Below are positions 35,728 to 48,189 of a stretch of 64,000 bases of DNA, piece by piece. A program made the translations under genes and the position numbers. The stretch spans positions 339,001 to 403,000 of the forward strand of contig NW_026731669.1 of assembly GCF_028476545.1 (NCBI RefSeq). Reading direction: 5' to 3'. Under the pieces are notes generated by a model. It had not been told where the DNA came from. It ran no database searches and saw nothing but the letters and a program-made list of their open reading frames with translations. Within the stretch, counting starts at the first letter, position 1, and each line of letters opens with the position of its first letter. Origin of the DNA: Physella acuta (lineage: Eukaryota; Mollusca; Gastropoda; Physidae).

Positions 35728-36043
35728 GTGAGCACGAGCACGAGCACGAGCATGAGCATGAGCATGAGCATGAGCATGAGCATGAGCATGAGCATGAGCA
35801 TGAGCATGAGCATGAGCATGAGCATGAGCATGAGCATGAGCATGAGCATGAGCATGAGCATGAGCATGAGCATGAGCATGAGCATGAGCATGAGCATGAG
35901 CATGAGCATGAGCATGAGCATGAGCATGAGCATGAGCATGAGCATGAGCATGAGCATGAGCATGAGCATGAGAATGAGAATGAGAATGAGAATGAGCATG
36001 AGCACGAGCACGAGCATGAGCATGAGCATGAGCATGAGCATGG
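35316..36043. repeat. Hexamer array (GAGCAT)n, ~115 units
   Basis: About 700 bases of GAGCAT. A block of GAGCAC variants lies at 35,690-35,752, a group of four GAGAAT at 35,970-35,996, and the left edge decays into CATAAG. Three frames are open for 244-270 codons only because the hexamer has no stop in them (MS, SC and ML dipeptide repeats). Confidence 0.97.
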
Positions 36044-36046
36044 GCT

Positions 36047-36245
36047 CATTTTTTTACCGCCCTCCCCCCCCCCCCCCCCCCGAACGAAATGAAATATATA
36101 ATATATATATATATATATAGAAAATATATACTTTTAACAGTGTCCGACCCCCCCCCCTCCCCCGAAGAAAGTCTACCGCCCCCCCCCCCCGAAAATTTCA
36201 AGTGCCCCCCCCCCCCCCAGAGAAAAAAGTCTGGAAGAAACACTG
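36047..36245. mobile_element. hAT-C element, left end missing
   Basis: 'accgccc'-C-tract, 'gaacgaaatgaaa', an AT tract, 'acttttaacagtgtccg', C-tracts and 'gtctggaagaaacactg' match 52,195-52,390. The left terminal repeat is replaced by the hexamer array. Proline/glycine-rich frames are C-tract artefacts. Confidence 0.65.
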
Positions 36246-37285
36246 CTCGCACAACGTCAACAACAAATGCAAAACTAATTGTATTGATTAAAGAAGCAGT
36301 AACAATCAATTTAATGATAGCCCATGACGTTCTGATTATAATCAGCAGCAATAAAACGCGTTTTAACACTCAAAGAAAATGTGGAATTCAAATGCATAGT
36401 CAAAAAAATTCAATCAGGATCTATAACTAAATGTGGTCTGTTTTACTGTATGTCTAGGAGCTAGATTACAGACAGTGGAGAATGAAATAAGAGCATGGAA
36501 AAAAGTGGTGGTTAGTGGCACAATATCAGTAAATAACATCACTAAGTAGGTGCTGATGTAAAGTCCACGGGAAAAAAGAAGGAGACAAAAAGTCCTGAAG
36601 GAAATCGTTTGAAATAGAGGTGTGGGAGGTTGGATTATTAGGGTTCGAGCTTCATAAAAATCATTTGAGTTGACGAAGTGTTGCCTACGCCTATACTCCT
36701 TAGGAAACCGAAACAAAAAAAATGTTTTTAGCTCTTAAAGTTTCGGCAACTGTATCGTCTTCCGCCCACCTGCTCCGACCGTATACCATTGTACTGATCG
36801 GATAGGGATTCAAGAATCCGTGATATTTAGTTCTCTTTAATACAGTTCAGTGATCCAGGCAAGATTTAATGCAATCACTCAAAAGTATCTGATCTCTCAC
36901 GTTGAATTTGAGAGAATCGTAAGAATCTTACAAAGAACTAGTCGCGTCTTTTTTTTTAACAAAACTGGCTAGTGAAATTGTACATTACGCGCTAATACAC
37001 TTGGTTTCTTTACTAAGTGTTACGAGAGTTATCTACTCACCAATCCAGTACAAATACTTGCGATTTTTGTTAGCGAAAAAAGCGCCCCCACCCCCCCCCC
37101 CCCCACACACACTCATCACAACCATCTTGGACAAAGTTTGTAGAGCGGTTTTTAACGTAACTAACTTTTTTTTTTAAATGTTACACAATTATACAATGCA
37201 CAGTACAATTCGTTTCTTTCTGAGAGCTAAATGTTGTTTACTCAGAATGCAGTGTAATTTTGCTATTTTATTAAAACGTTTTTCT
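36246..37285. other. Intergenic, nothing recognised
   Basis: A 100-codon minus-strand frame at 36,414-36,716 is unrecognised. A C/CA tract lies at 37,085-37,112. Confidence 0.4.
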
Positions 37286-38040
37286 TAACTCAGCTTCGCG
37301 TTTGTTTGTTTGTTTGGTTGTTTGGATGTTTGTTGTTAAAATTGACATCGAAAATTAGCCCACTTCTGATTGCTCTAGAGACCTGAAATTTGGCATGCAT
37401 GCTACTTTCGCCTAACAATTTCAGATGCAATCATAAAAACTAGCAATTAGTGACCGTAATTAGCTTAATTTAATTACGCCCCAAGGACCATAAAATTGAG
37501 GACATGATTTCTAAAGATACCGACAAGACTTGAGGCCTATTGACACAGTTACTTCGGCCCCAATCGATGTGAGCGCGCTGGCCGTGATCGTATAGTGGTT
37601 AGTACTTCGCGTTGTGGCCGCGACAACCCAGGTTCGAATCCTGGTCGCTCAAGATTTTTTTAGTCCGTGTATTTATAAACACTTTTTTAAAAACCACGTT
37701 TTTCATGTGTAGCAACGGACTAAAAAGGAGAAAATAAAATACTTAAAAAAAACTTTTTAAAAAACCACGTTTTTTATGTGTAGCAACGGACTAAAAAGGA
37801 GAACGGACACGGTAACACATTGTTAACGGTGACACGGTTGGTACGCTGGGCATGCTAAAATACACATAAACACGTTTTTCCTTAACTCAGCTTCGCGTTT
37901 ATTTGTTTGTTTATGGGAGATTTGATCACGTGATTCGTGAGTAGATCTCCACGCCAGCAACGTAAATTACACCCTTTCTCTGTTTAAAGCGTATCGGTCG
38001 CTCAAGATTTTTTTAGTCCGTGTATTTAAAAACACTTAGT
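37286..38040 (+). repeat. Repeat cluster around the tRNA-like sequence
   Basis: 'aactcagcttcgcgttt' occurs at 37,288 and 37,875. 'cgctcaagatttttttagtc' occurs at 37,646 and 37,999. 'tagcaacggactaaaaagga' occurs at 37,711 and 37,782 and again inside the hairpin at 38,122. So several units of one local repeat family are shuffled here. Confidence 0.6.
37581..37651 (+). tRNA. tRNA-His(GTG)-like sequence with mismatched acceptor stem
   Basis: The D arm (TATAGTGGTTAGTA), anticodon arm (TCGCG-TTGTGGC-CGCGA, anticodon GTG) and T arm (CCAGG-TTCGAAT-CCTGG) are those of an animal tRNA-His, and a T-run terminator follows. The acceptor stem fails: 5' GCCGTGA faces 3' TCGCTCA instead of TCACGGC, so only the inner four pairs form. 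The 3' side is also the start of a repeat found at 37,997. It is a tRNA pseudogene or the head of a tRNA-derived SINE rather than a working tRNA gene. TGAGCG at 37,570-37,575 could pair with CGCTCA. Confidence 0.6.
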
Positions 38041-38081
38041 CAAGTCATACTTAATCAAGTGATTAGATAAAGTAGAAAATA

Positions 38082-38450
38082 AACTATATAAAAAACTTTT
38101 TAAAAACCACGTTTTTCATGTGTAGCAACGGACTAAAAAGGAGAAAATAAAATACTTAAAAAAAACTTTTTAAAAAACCACGTTTTTCTTGTGGACTAAA
38201 AAGTATAAAATAACTATTTACATACATTTGATGACAAAAAACGTGGGTCGGGCAGATGGGTCGGGAAATTTGATGGTGAACGTACCCACGTTTTTTGTCA
38301 TCAAATGTATGTAAATAGTTATTTTCTACTTTTTAGTCCACAAGAAAAACGTGGTTTTTTAAAAAGTTTTTTTTAAGTATTTTATTTTCTCCTTTTTAGT
38401 CCGTTGCTACACATGAAAAACGTGGTTTTTAAAAAGTTTTTTATATAGTT
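38082..38450. repeat. Near-perfect 369-bp hairpin (167-bp arms)
   Basis: 38,082-38,248 and 38,284-38,450 are reverse complements with one mismatch that I could find, around a 35-base loop. The arms contain two tandem ~55-bp units with 'ccacgtttttc' and 'ggactaaaaag'. Extra direct copies of these units lie outside the left arm. Either a foldback/MITE-like element or a recent local inversion-duplication. Confidence 0.9.
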
Positions 38451-38879
38451 CTGCTAACTTTATCTTAAGAATAAATGAAGTGAGTTAAACTGTATTTCCA
38501 TCAGCTGCTCTAAGAACCTTCTGATTGAAACTTATCGATTTAATCGTGGCCTTTGGTATTAACATCATCAAATATGATTCTGGTATTTTTAGATTTTGAA
38601 ATCTGTTCTTGCATTATTAGTTAGCGGAAATGTAACTTAGTGGACTGGAAATAGTTCAATGACGACCTCTTTCTATTTGCCACCCAACTCGTCCAACCCA
38701 CCTATCACACGCATCCCTTCCACTCTTCCCACCAACTATAGGGCTTGTAAAAATCTACTAGCTGCATAGCACGAGAACGAAAAGTTGTCACCTACTTACA
38801 AGCCTTATAACCACCAACCCACCTACACGCGTCTACTCGGTAAATACAAAGTGACTCCCAAAAATATAGAGCACTCACA
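38451..38879. other. Intergenic, nothing recognised
   Basis: No supported feature. Confidence 0.4.
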
Positions 38880-39290
38880 ATCCTAATATATAAATCCCCA
38901 CGTTCGCACATCTCTCTCTCTCTCTCTTTCTCTGTCCGCAAAAAATTTTCGCCGGACATCACGTCAGAATCGGCAGCGGTATATCGATAACTTTTTACGG
39001 ACTTTTGTTGAAAATAATATGTTAGATGTTTTAAATGTATAACCACAATTTTACTTAAAGAAGAAAAATAAAAATTAAAGGCGTATTCGAATGTAGAGAA
39101 ACAGTATTATTTATGCAACCGGAAAAGCATTAATACATGTGAAAAAGAACGCATAAAACTGTGACGTCGCTATTGCTTATACATTAACTAATGACGTCAT
39201 CTGCTGTGTTTTGAATAAAAAGAAATGAACTATTTCATTCAAATTTGATTTAGATCTACGTACACTATGAAATGTATACAATACAGTTTT
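38880..39290 (-). repeat. ~770-bp repeat family, reverse copy
   Basis: (CT)n at 38,911-38,930, 'acggacttttgttgaaaata', 'tatgcaaccggaaaagc' and 'gacgtcatctgctgtg' correspond to 25,420-25,885 reversed. Confidence 0.6.
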
Positions 39291-39299
39291 TCCGGCCTA

Positions 39300-39720
39300 A
39301 ACTCATAAAATTTATTTTATTTATTTGGATTCTAGATCTAGACTAGATTCTAAATCTAAATCTAAATCTACGCAATAACTAGACTAGATCTAGACGTAGA
39401 CGCTAAGATCTAGATTTAGACTCTAACTTCTCTAAAATCAATTCCAAAAATAAATTTCTATATTAGGACTAAACTATTTCAAGACTTATTTATTTTATAC
39501 AAAATCTTTGTTTGGAACTGGCTAATTTGAGATAAAAAATTAATTTGAAAGAATAGGCATATTCGCGTAAGTTAAGATTTTAAAATACGTGTTTCATTCT
39601 CCGAATATTATAAGGTGCCTAAATAGCGGAGATGTTAGTGTACATTAAACCACGCAGGTGGTGCGGGTTCGAGACACACCAAGTCAACTTGGTTAATGTA
39701 TTTTTTTTAATTATGCTCGG
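39300..39720 (+). repeat. TAGATC-rich dispersed repeat, copy 3, with tRNA-like B box
   Basis: Overlapping TCTAGATCTA words at 39,330-39,425, 'actatttcaagacttattta' and, near 39,660, 'gtgcgggttcgagacacacc', which has a B-box-like GGTTCGAGAC. The corresponding word in copy 2 is at 33,195. Confidence 0.45.
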
Positions 39721-39770
39721 GCTAAACTTAAAAAAAAAATTCTTTTAGGAATCTAGATCTAGATCTAGAT

Positions 39771-40063
39771 TGTCGGGTGTCCGATAGGGCACTTCCCGGC
39801 GCCGCAGGCGCTTCAAATTTGGCAGGATCTTGCCTTGGGGCGACAGAACACGGGGGCCGGTTGGCCGAAAAGTCTACGATGAGGGGGTCAAAACTGACCT
39901 CGACTGACCGGTACCTTATATGAGCTATAAATTAAAAAAAAATGTCCACGGAGGAACCTCTTCATAACTCTTGAGGTCGTAGACCGACCCTCGGGCGAAT
40001 TAATTAAGCATTCAAATTCTCAATGTTTTCGAAAGCCTAAGCGAAGCTGGGCAGCATGCCTAG
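39771..40063 (+). mobile_element. H3 element, short copy without tandem array
   Basis: 'tccgatagggcacttcccgg' at the left and 'gcgaagctgggcagcatgcc' + TAG at the right are the two ends of the 2,870-5,010 element. Between them is a single leader followed by less than one 342-bp unit. Confidence 0.65.
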
Positions 40064-42499
40064 TGTGTAATAAAAAGCCTATATAAGTAAGGAATCACTG
40101 TGTTATTGTTCTGCGCATCGTCAGAAAAACCGAGTATTGATAATAAGTGCGGCAGCCAGTAGATCTCTAAATGTCTCCAGCATGTGCTTGAGGTAAAGGC
40201 TTGTAGGACATTTCGACCTCTGGCCACAGCACACGAATGCCTATACAGGTTATATGGAAACAGCTGGTTTAATAAGGTCAGAGTAGATTGGTGTTTAAAT
40301 TAGCAAGATCTATTTCTGAAGATGATGTAAAATAAAAACCTAGGTCGATGTGTTAAAGGTAAACATGCAAGCCATAGACGAAAATGTACATCATATTCTC
40401 TAATTCCGCTTTGATAGACTTTATGCAAGTTTATATGGACACGATTCTATAGATATCCTAATAGTGTTTCCATTGGATTGAAGTTCATTAATCGAATTTG
40501 TCAACTTTGTCAACTTGACTGTGAAAACCGGATCTACTTGGTGGATGTTAAGAGTGAGGTGGATTATGTAAATGTTACATAGCGTTTAGTGGTTTGAGTG
40601 TTAAAGGGAATTAAGAGGCTGAGTGCATTGCGTGAATGCTAGAGTTGAGTGGATTAGGTGTAAGTTTTGGAGTTGAGTGAGTGGAGTGGATGTTAAAAAA
40701 CTGAGAAGTTTGTCACAGAATGTTGTATGGCTTCCGTGACTGTTGCAGAATTGAAAGGATTGATTCTTCTTCTTTTTCTTTGTTCTTAATGTTAGTGTTG
40801 GAAGGTATTCCCTCTAACACAATTAAGTATACGTGTCAAATGATTATGAGTCATTGAGGCCATTGACTCCGATTTCGTTTGTCTATTTGTGAATATACAA
40901 TAAATATTTGTCCCTCATGACACATACTATGTAATGAAAATGAAGCCAATAAATCAATCTACTCAGCTTTTTAGCTGTGTAAGCTGCCAACGTCCACACA
41001 TTTTTGATATTCATAAAATCCACTTTACAATTTAAGACTTTTTAAATTCTATTCTATCGTCGAAATACTTAGTAACCTTATATATAAAATCTCACGTCTG
41101 TCATCTATTTTCCGAGGCTATGAGATGAGTATCTTTAACAATACATGGTGAACCAAGAGATACGGACTTTTGTTGAAAATAATGCTAGATTTATTAAATG
41201 TATAAATTAAATGGACAATGTAAGAAACCCATTTTGACGAAGATCAGGATTTTGGTAAATTTCTGTTGCGTATATCTCGTAAAGAAAGATAAGCAAATCT
41301 GATTAAAAGCAATTTTATTCTTGATTTAAAGTATTTTGTATCAGTTACAACATTAAATTATACCTAACATGAATATTTACTTATTTAGTTGAAATCACTT
41401 AGATGAGTGATTAAACAAATCGCTCATGATCTGTGAATTGAGTACTACTGTAGTAGTCTACGTAGTAGGGCATAAAACTAAAGGTATAGTTTATTTAGCA
41501 GGACGTAGAACTTGAGTGTGTAGCTTATGTGTTAGGGAGTAAAATTATACTAGTAACGAGTGTAGCATAAATCTGCGATGATTAGCAGACAGCCACATAC
41601 ATATCTGTGTAGTAAGTATTGCATTGCTAAAAGCCTGCTTTTATATGCATCCTTATTGAAATATGTGTATCTGGCCACCTGGTTTGGACGAAGTCGATTG
41701 TTTGGTCACGTGACGACCTAGATTTAAGCTCTATAGTCCCGGCTCTGAACTCGTCATTTCCGGGTTTGTAAGAGTGCCAGCTGCAGTAATAGTACTAACA
41801 TACAAGATATTAATAAACATCGTCTTAACATTTGATCGCATTGAATCCTGAACAAAATAAACTTTGGCTTAAGGAAGATCCATTAATTTTTGTTTTTTCT
41901 ACTGCTTCGTTTTTAATTTTAACGTTCGAAGATATTTCATACACAACGATTAAGTATTGCGTTTATAATTGTTAAGTACCATGTAGGCCTGTGACTCAAA
42001 TATCAGCCTGCTTTTCTTTATGGAAGTGCTTCCATAGCCTTTGTCCATTCAAGAACAATCTGCAAAGATGCAGTTGCTCGAATTTAGAGTTGTCTCTCAT
42101 GTCACCAGCTTTTTTAATCCATGTTAGAAACACAAATACGTACACAAACTCAAGAAAACACCAATACAAACAAACTGTTTGACAGCAGAGATACAGACAT
42201 TTAAAAGAACAAATACTTAAGCATAAAATACACACTAATACGAAAACGTACGAACATAAATAAACATACATACTAACAAACACAACATAGACGCTTACAT
42301 GACACACACACATAAACATACTAACACAAAGACACACACAATCACGCACACAGATATAAACACATAATCCAAACCGGCTAAATGTATTGATGCATTGTGT
42401 TAAAACATAATTTAATAGATGGTAAAAATGGCTTGTAAATTGCCAATTCCTTTGTACAGGAGTTCAAAATCATTGTGAAGATTGTCATTTTCTTTGTGG
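40064..42499. other. Intergenic; degenerate GAGTGGA words, small repeat fragment
   Basis: 40,545-40,690 is loosely repetitive (gagtggat/ttgagtgag). 41,085-41,215 is a fragment of the ~770-bp repeat family. 42,130-42,360 is rich in ACACA/AAACATA words. No gene recognised; the 117-codon minus frame there follows the simple sequence. Confidence 0.4.
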
Positions 42500-43430
42500 T
42501 GATTGTCAGTATATTGGTGGAGTAAGGCTATACTCTTGGTGGAGATGAACAATACCTTGGTGGAGATGGCCATTACCTTGCTGGAATATTCACATTTCAT
42601 GATGGCGATGGTCAATATCTTGGTAGACATGGCCAATATCTTGGTTGAGATGGCCAATATCTTAATTGAGATGACAATATTTTGGTGGAGATGGCCAATA
42701 TCTTGGTGGAGATGGCCAATATCTCGGTGGAGATGGCCAATATCTCGGTGGAGATGGCCAATACTTAATAGGAGTAGGCTTATATTTTGGTGAAAATCGC
42801 ACAATCTTGGTGGGGTTGACCTATATCGTATTTAAGATGGTCAATATCTTGGTGGAGACGGCCAATATCTCGGTGGAGATGGCCAATACTTAATAGGAGT
42901 AGGCTTATATTTTGGTGAAAATCGCACAATCTTGGTGGGGTTGACCTATATCGTATTTAAGATGGTCAATATCTTGGTGGAGATGGCCAATATCTCGGTG
43001 GAGATGGCCAATACTTAATAGGAGTAGGCTTATATTTTTGTGAAAATCCCACAATCTTGGTGGGGTTGACCTATATCGTATTTAAGATGGTCAATATCTT
43101 GGTGGAGATGGCCAATATCTCGGTGGAGATGGCCAATACTTAATAGGAGTAGGCTTATATTTTTGTGAAAATCCCACAATCTTGGTGGGGTTGACCTATA
43201 TCGTATTTAAGATGGTCAATATCTTGGTGGAGATGGCCAATATCTCGGTGGAGATGGCCAATACTTAATAGGAGTAGGCTTATATTTTGGTGAAAATCGC
43301 ACAATCTTGGTGGGGTTGACCTATATCGTATTTAAGATGGCCAATATCTTGGTGGAGACGGCCATTATCTTGGTAGAGATAACAAATAAATTGGTGGATA
43401 TGACCTATATCCTGGTGGATATGGATAAAT
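42500..43430. repeat. 21-bp minisatellite with 125-bp higher-order repeat
   Basis: The monomer is GGTGGAGATGGCCAATATCTT and variants. From 42,836 the anchor 'gatggtcaatatct' recurs at 42,961, 43,086, 43,211 and 43,336: a 125-base higher-order unit of about six diverged monomers, repeated about four times. Because 125 is not a multiple of three, the open frames at the left (42,412-42,804) do not continue and are not coding. Confidence 0.9.
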
Positions 43431-43984
43431 TACAGCCCCATTTGTGCTGAACCGCGAGAATAATGCTCACATTGATCGAAGTTATTCAACCCAAATTGAT
43501 TAGACTAATAGTCAATCTAAGACCTGAACATATTACAATCTTGATTTAATGTTGTTAGTGATAATTGAAAACCTTGTGCTTCAAACTGCAAGAAATCGCC
43601 TTATTGAATTCTGGATAAATTAGTATGTTAACAATACGTAGCACGTGTTCAATTTTACAACTTAAGTGATTAGATTTTGCAAGCTGGTGTATTTTAGTTA
43701 AGCGATTCGTGAATATTTGGGCTCTTCAAGTCCTTTTACATTGAATTTGTAAAATTATTTTTAAGATTACTTTACATACAATCTGTGAGTATCTGCTTGA
43801 AATGATTTTACCTTGGTTTCTACATTTTTTTCAAAAGCTATTCTTGCATTATTAGTTAGGAGAAATGTTGTAATGCAAAAGAAACTGATTGAATGTAAAA
43901 AAAATATATGAATATCGCTTTAAACTGAATGATGTGGCTGACAACGTAATGTAATTTTTGCACGACCATAAAGTGACTGCGAAG
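43431..43984. other. Intergenic, nothing recognised
   Basis: No supported feature. Confidence 0.45.
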
Positions 43985-44262
43985 TTAAAATACTTTACTA
44001 TACTATATTTTTGCGTTTTAGAAAACTTTTAATAAATTGTGATAGAAATTGATTAAAATACTCGATGTAGACAGATTTTAGACACGTTTTTGGAAAAATA
44101 TCAATGTTTTAAGAAAAACTCAACTGACTATTTAAGGGGATTTGTAGGCTGAGGTATGAAGTCATTTTAGGAGCGGGAAGGCTTTTTGTGACGATGTGTG
44201 GCAGTGGGGAGGAAGGGGGAGGTAAAAAGTTTTTTAAAAGCTTGACGTCATTTATGGATGAC
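43985..44262 (-). mobile_element. Half copy of the 34,759-35,180 element
   Basis: 'ggctgaggtatgaagtcatt', 'gtgacgatgtgtggcagtgg', 'gaagggggaggtaaaaag' and 'tgacgtcatttatggatgac' are the reversed left half of that element. Confidence 0.6.
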
Positions 44263-44354
44263 CAATGAAAGGAAACCTATAATTTTGATAGAATACTTTT
44301 ATATACAATTTTGTTAATTAAAAAATAAAGTTACCGCGGTCTCAGACAAACATG

Positions 44355-44440
44355 CTGTCAGAAACCATTGTAAAACTGTGTTTTTCAGATTCAGTGAGGT
44401 GTAAAACGTCGAGATTTATCAAAATCACGATAGCAATGTT
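44355..44440 (-). repeat. CTTTCTC repeat fragment
   Basis: 'gaggtgtaaaacgtcgagat' is the reverse complement of a word in the 14,128 copy, with the flanks diverged. Confidence 0.4.
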
Positions 44441-44574
44441 TTGCAGGCTCACAATAGTTCACCTGTACGCTGTACACGAAAAAGTAAAAATGAATGCTTG
44501 TGGATGGGTCGATGAGATTAAGCAGAACATCTGTTACTTGTTCAGGTGATATACGATATGATATAAACATGCAT

Positions 44575-44905
44575 GGGACAGAGTGGCCTAGCTTTAGAGA
44601 ACTGGACTGCTAACCCGTAAATCTCGATTTCGAATCCGGGTTCAAGTCAGTAGACCGCCCCAAAGTCCACCCAACTCTGATGGGTATCTAACTCACGTTA
44701 TGGAAATTAAAGGCTGCTTGAGATTGAGTTAAACACATACCTTCAAATGCCGAGATCAAGAAACATAACACTACTTCATCTGCCCATTAGGGTATTAAAT
44801 AGTAATAAATGACCACACTATCCCTTCATATGCCGAGGTCACAGAAACAAGTTAATTCTACTTCACTTGGTCCGTAGACCGTCACGTTTGAAAGGTAACT
44901 GTACT
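44575..44905 (+). mobile_element. SINE, best copy, tRNA-derived head
   Basis: The head 'gagtggcctagctttagaga' (A-box region), 'ctggactgctaacccg' and 'ccgggttcaagtcagtagac' (B-box) looks like a tRNA with its two internal promoter boxes about 50 bases apart. The body follows with 'ctctgatgggtatctaactc', 'acgttatggaaattaaagg', a partial duplication of the 'catatgccgaggtca' part (44,745 and 44,817) and 'acttcacttggtccgtagac'. About a dozen copies or fragments are in the window. Confidence 0.7.
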
Positions 44906-45324
44906 AGCTTATAAATAACCAGGACATACTAGCAAACACTGCCTTACTTACACCTACGCAAAACACATATGTATATGTTGTAATACTCTCAATGAAATAA
45001 AAAAAAGCAACGGACACATGTGTGTGGTGCATTTATGGGCATTGTATCTATATTCATAAAAGGCAAATCTTGTGGCGTACGTACGTATTGTTGTCATTAT
45101 TGATTGTTCGGTATAGAAATCTAAACACGATCATCGATTCGTTTCATTTTCGCCATACCTGATTTACCAAAATGATGGTCATCGCGCACTTTCTGTTTAA
45201 ATTGTTTTTAATTTTTCAAATATTTGTATAGGGCGTATAGGCGACCTCGTTACCTCCATTGTTAGGTCTTTGGAATTTAAATATTTTGCACTGTAGTTCA
45301 TCGCCTGTGTCCTAAATGAACACG
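44906..45324. other. Intergenic, nothing recognised
   Basis: No supported feature. Confidence 0.4.
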
Positions 45325-45420
45325 TACCAGAATGCAACAAATGACCGAATGGACACTTGCCCGAATGCAACAAATGCCCGAATGGACACTTGCGAAAATA
45401 GGAGAAATGACTGGCATTCT
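45325..45420. repeat. ~34-bp minisatellite (CCGAATG..ACAAATG)
   Basis: Two to three copies of 'gaatgcaacaaatg-ccgaatggacacttg'. Confidence 0.6.
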
Positions 45421-45841
45421 GGCAAGTGGCTTACGGGAAAATGTCCGGCTCCCTGTCAACACACTTAACTGCACACGTTTCCTTAGTATGTGATATAATA
45501 CGCCAAAAAAAAAATCCAATGATAATCTAAAAAACAAGCACAAAACTGAGGTTAAATATATTTTATTCGATGGTTAAATTATTTAAAAATAAACCTACTC
45601 CATCATTATAAAGTAAACCCACAATACACAACAAAATCCATTAATAAAACATGTTATAAGTCATCGTGTAACAAACATTAAAAGAAAGTTTAATATTCAC
45701 ATGTTACACCGGTCCTTCTCAAAACAAAATTGTGTCAATAACTATCTAGGTATGGTGTTATTCGGGTTAATTAACTGTTAATTATAACTTACAATTGGCA
45801 TTGAAAGAATAACATGTCTATTTTGCTGTTTCAGTAACAAT
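45421..45841. other. Intergenic, nothing recognised
   Basis: No supported feature. Confidence 0.4.
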
Positions 45842-46154
45842 CAGAGGCGTAGCGACCCTTCCCGGCGCCAGGGGACATACTTCCAATTTGGCGCCCCCTC
45901 GAGAGCAAATTTTCGATTTGCATCCCCTCGAACTTTTCATTTGCACCCCCCCCCCCCTCAAACTTTCGATTTGCACCCCCCCTCGAACTTTTCATTTGCA
46001 TCCCCCCCCCTCAATCTTTCGATTTGCACCCCCCTCGAACTTTTCATTTTCACCCCCCCCCCCTCAAACTTTCAATTTGGCGCCCCCCCCTAAGGTCGGC
46101 GCCCGGGGACATATGTCCCCCCCCGCCCCCCCCCCCCCCCTCGCTACGCTACTG
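45842..46154. mobile_element. hAT-B element, inverted copy
   Basis: Starts CAGAGGCGTAGCGA and ends TCGCTACGCTACTG, with the same alternating C-tracts as 16,245-16,497 in reverse. The flanks do not show a target duplication (GTAACAAT versus CGCTATGG). The right flank is another repeat, so one side has been exchanged or lost. Proline-rich frames are artefacts. Confidence 0.75.
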
Positions 46155-46722
46155 CGCTATGGTGACTACGTTCGGTCTAAACAGTCTGATAGACAATAGA
46201 GAGGATGGGGCGTTACAAACGTTCACTAAATTGAACCAGGCGTGTCCGCCGGCGCCCAGGTAGAGTGCGATTTGGCTGCAAACAAAAATTTCAGTTTCGG
46301 CCACCAAAGGCTCACATGGGCCGCTGAGTGCCATGTAATACTCTTTATTTTTAAAATCAGAAAAATTAACTAAGGTTAGATTATTAACTGGGATGTTTCT
46401 TTTTGTCCGTAACAAATCAGTTTCGTCACTTTGCGAATGATGCAATTAGCATCTATTTTTAGACAATACAATCAGAAATTGAGATCGAGCTTCTAATAAT
46501 CGACCATTAGTAACGCTAACATGTTGCATCAGTCACACTGATGTTTGAAACACGTCAAATAATTTTTTACATGCTAAAGAAATAAATCCTGTCCATTTGT
46601 GTCACTTTAGCGAATGACACAATCTGCATCATTATTAACAGGATGCTATTTGGCACACTGTGTTATCCTATGAACAAGATGGTGCCTGTTAGTTTTAAGG
46701 AGCCAGGGAATGTACTTGGCGC
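46155..46722 (+). repeat. Dispersed repeat containing one GC-rich unit (inverted partner 59,595-60,165)
   Basis: 'gctatggtgactacgttcgg', 'ggcgtgtccgccggcgccc', 'tgggatgtttctttttgtcc' and 'aacaggatgctatttggcac' recur reversed at 60,150-59,600. Confidence 0.7.
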
Positions 46723-47565
<843 letters not shown>

Positions 47566-48189
47566 TTTTACAAAACCACTATCAAGGTGCACGAAAAACA
47601 TTATTTATGAAAAGAAAATTCATTGTTTTTTTTATCGGAATTACAATCAAAATTCTTACATGCATGCGTTCATTATAGTTATTAAGGATGAGCTTGAACA
47701 CAATTCTACGACTAGAAAGTTGTCAACTTCAGAACATAAAAATTTCCAACATTGTTTAAATGTATGTCATTGCGTCCCACGTTTCTCATTGTAGTTTTAT
47801 ACCTACTGTACATGATTATACTTAAGGATATGGCGGGAGTACTTTTCTTCGTAAACACCAAATCATGGATTTCTCACTTTTACTTGATTTATACTGAATA
47901 TTCAACGTTGAATCTAAAAATGACTTGTTATAACCCTAAAAGCAGTATTTATTTTTGAAAGTCTGTGTCAAAGTAGTGTGTACAGCGAAATTTGTTTACT
48001 TTTATTGTAAAATTAGCCATTTTTCCACCAAGAAAAATACTTTAAGGCTGCGTTGAAGCCAAATGTGTTTCATATCAGTTAGGTACCTATAGTTGCGAGG
48101 TGTGGTTAACATCATTGAGTTAGTGCCCTCCCATTTCTATCTTTGTTGGATGCGAACAACCGACCGCTATACAAAAGTTTTGCGCACCT

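Noticed and set aside
35237-36120. 244-270 codon frames of SC, ML and MS repeats
   Set aside because: The GAGCAT hexamer has no stop in these frames; composition and symmetry on both strands show no coding selection.
39640-39690. Possible tRNA gene with GGTTCGAGAC B box
   Set aside because: No cloverleaf stems could be drawn and the word recurs in the homologous repeat at 33,195, so it belongs to that repeat.
42412-42804. 130-codon frame with HLHRDIGHLH repeats
   Set aside because: It encodes the 21-bp minisatellite; the higher-order period of 125 breaks the frame immediately to the right.
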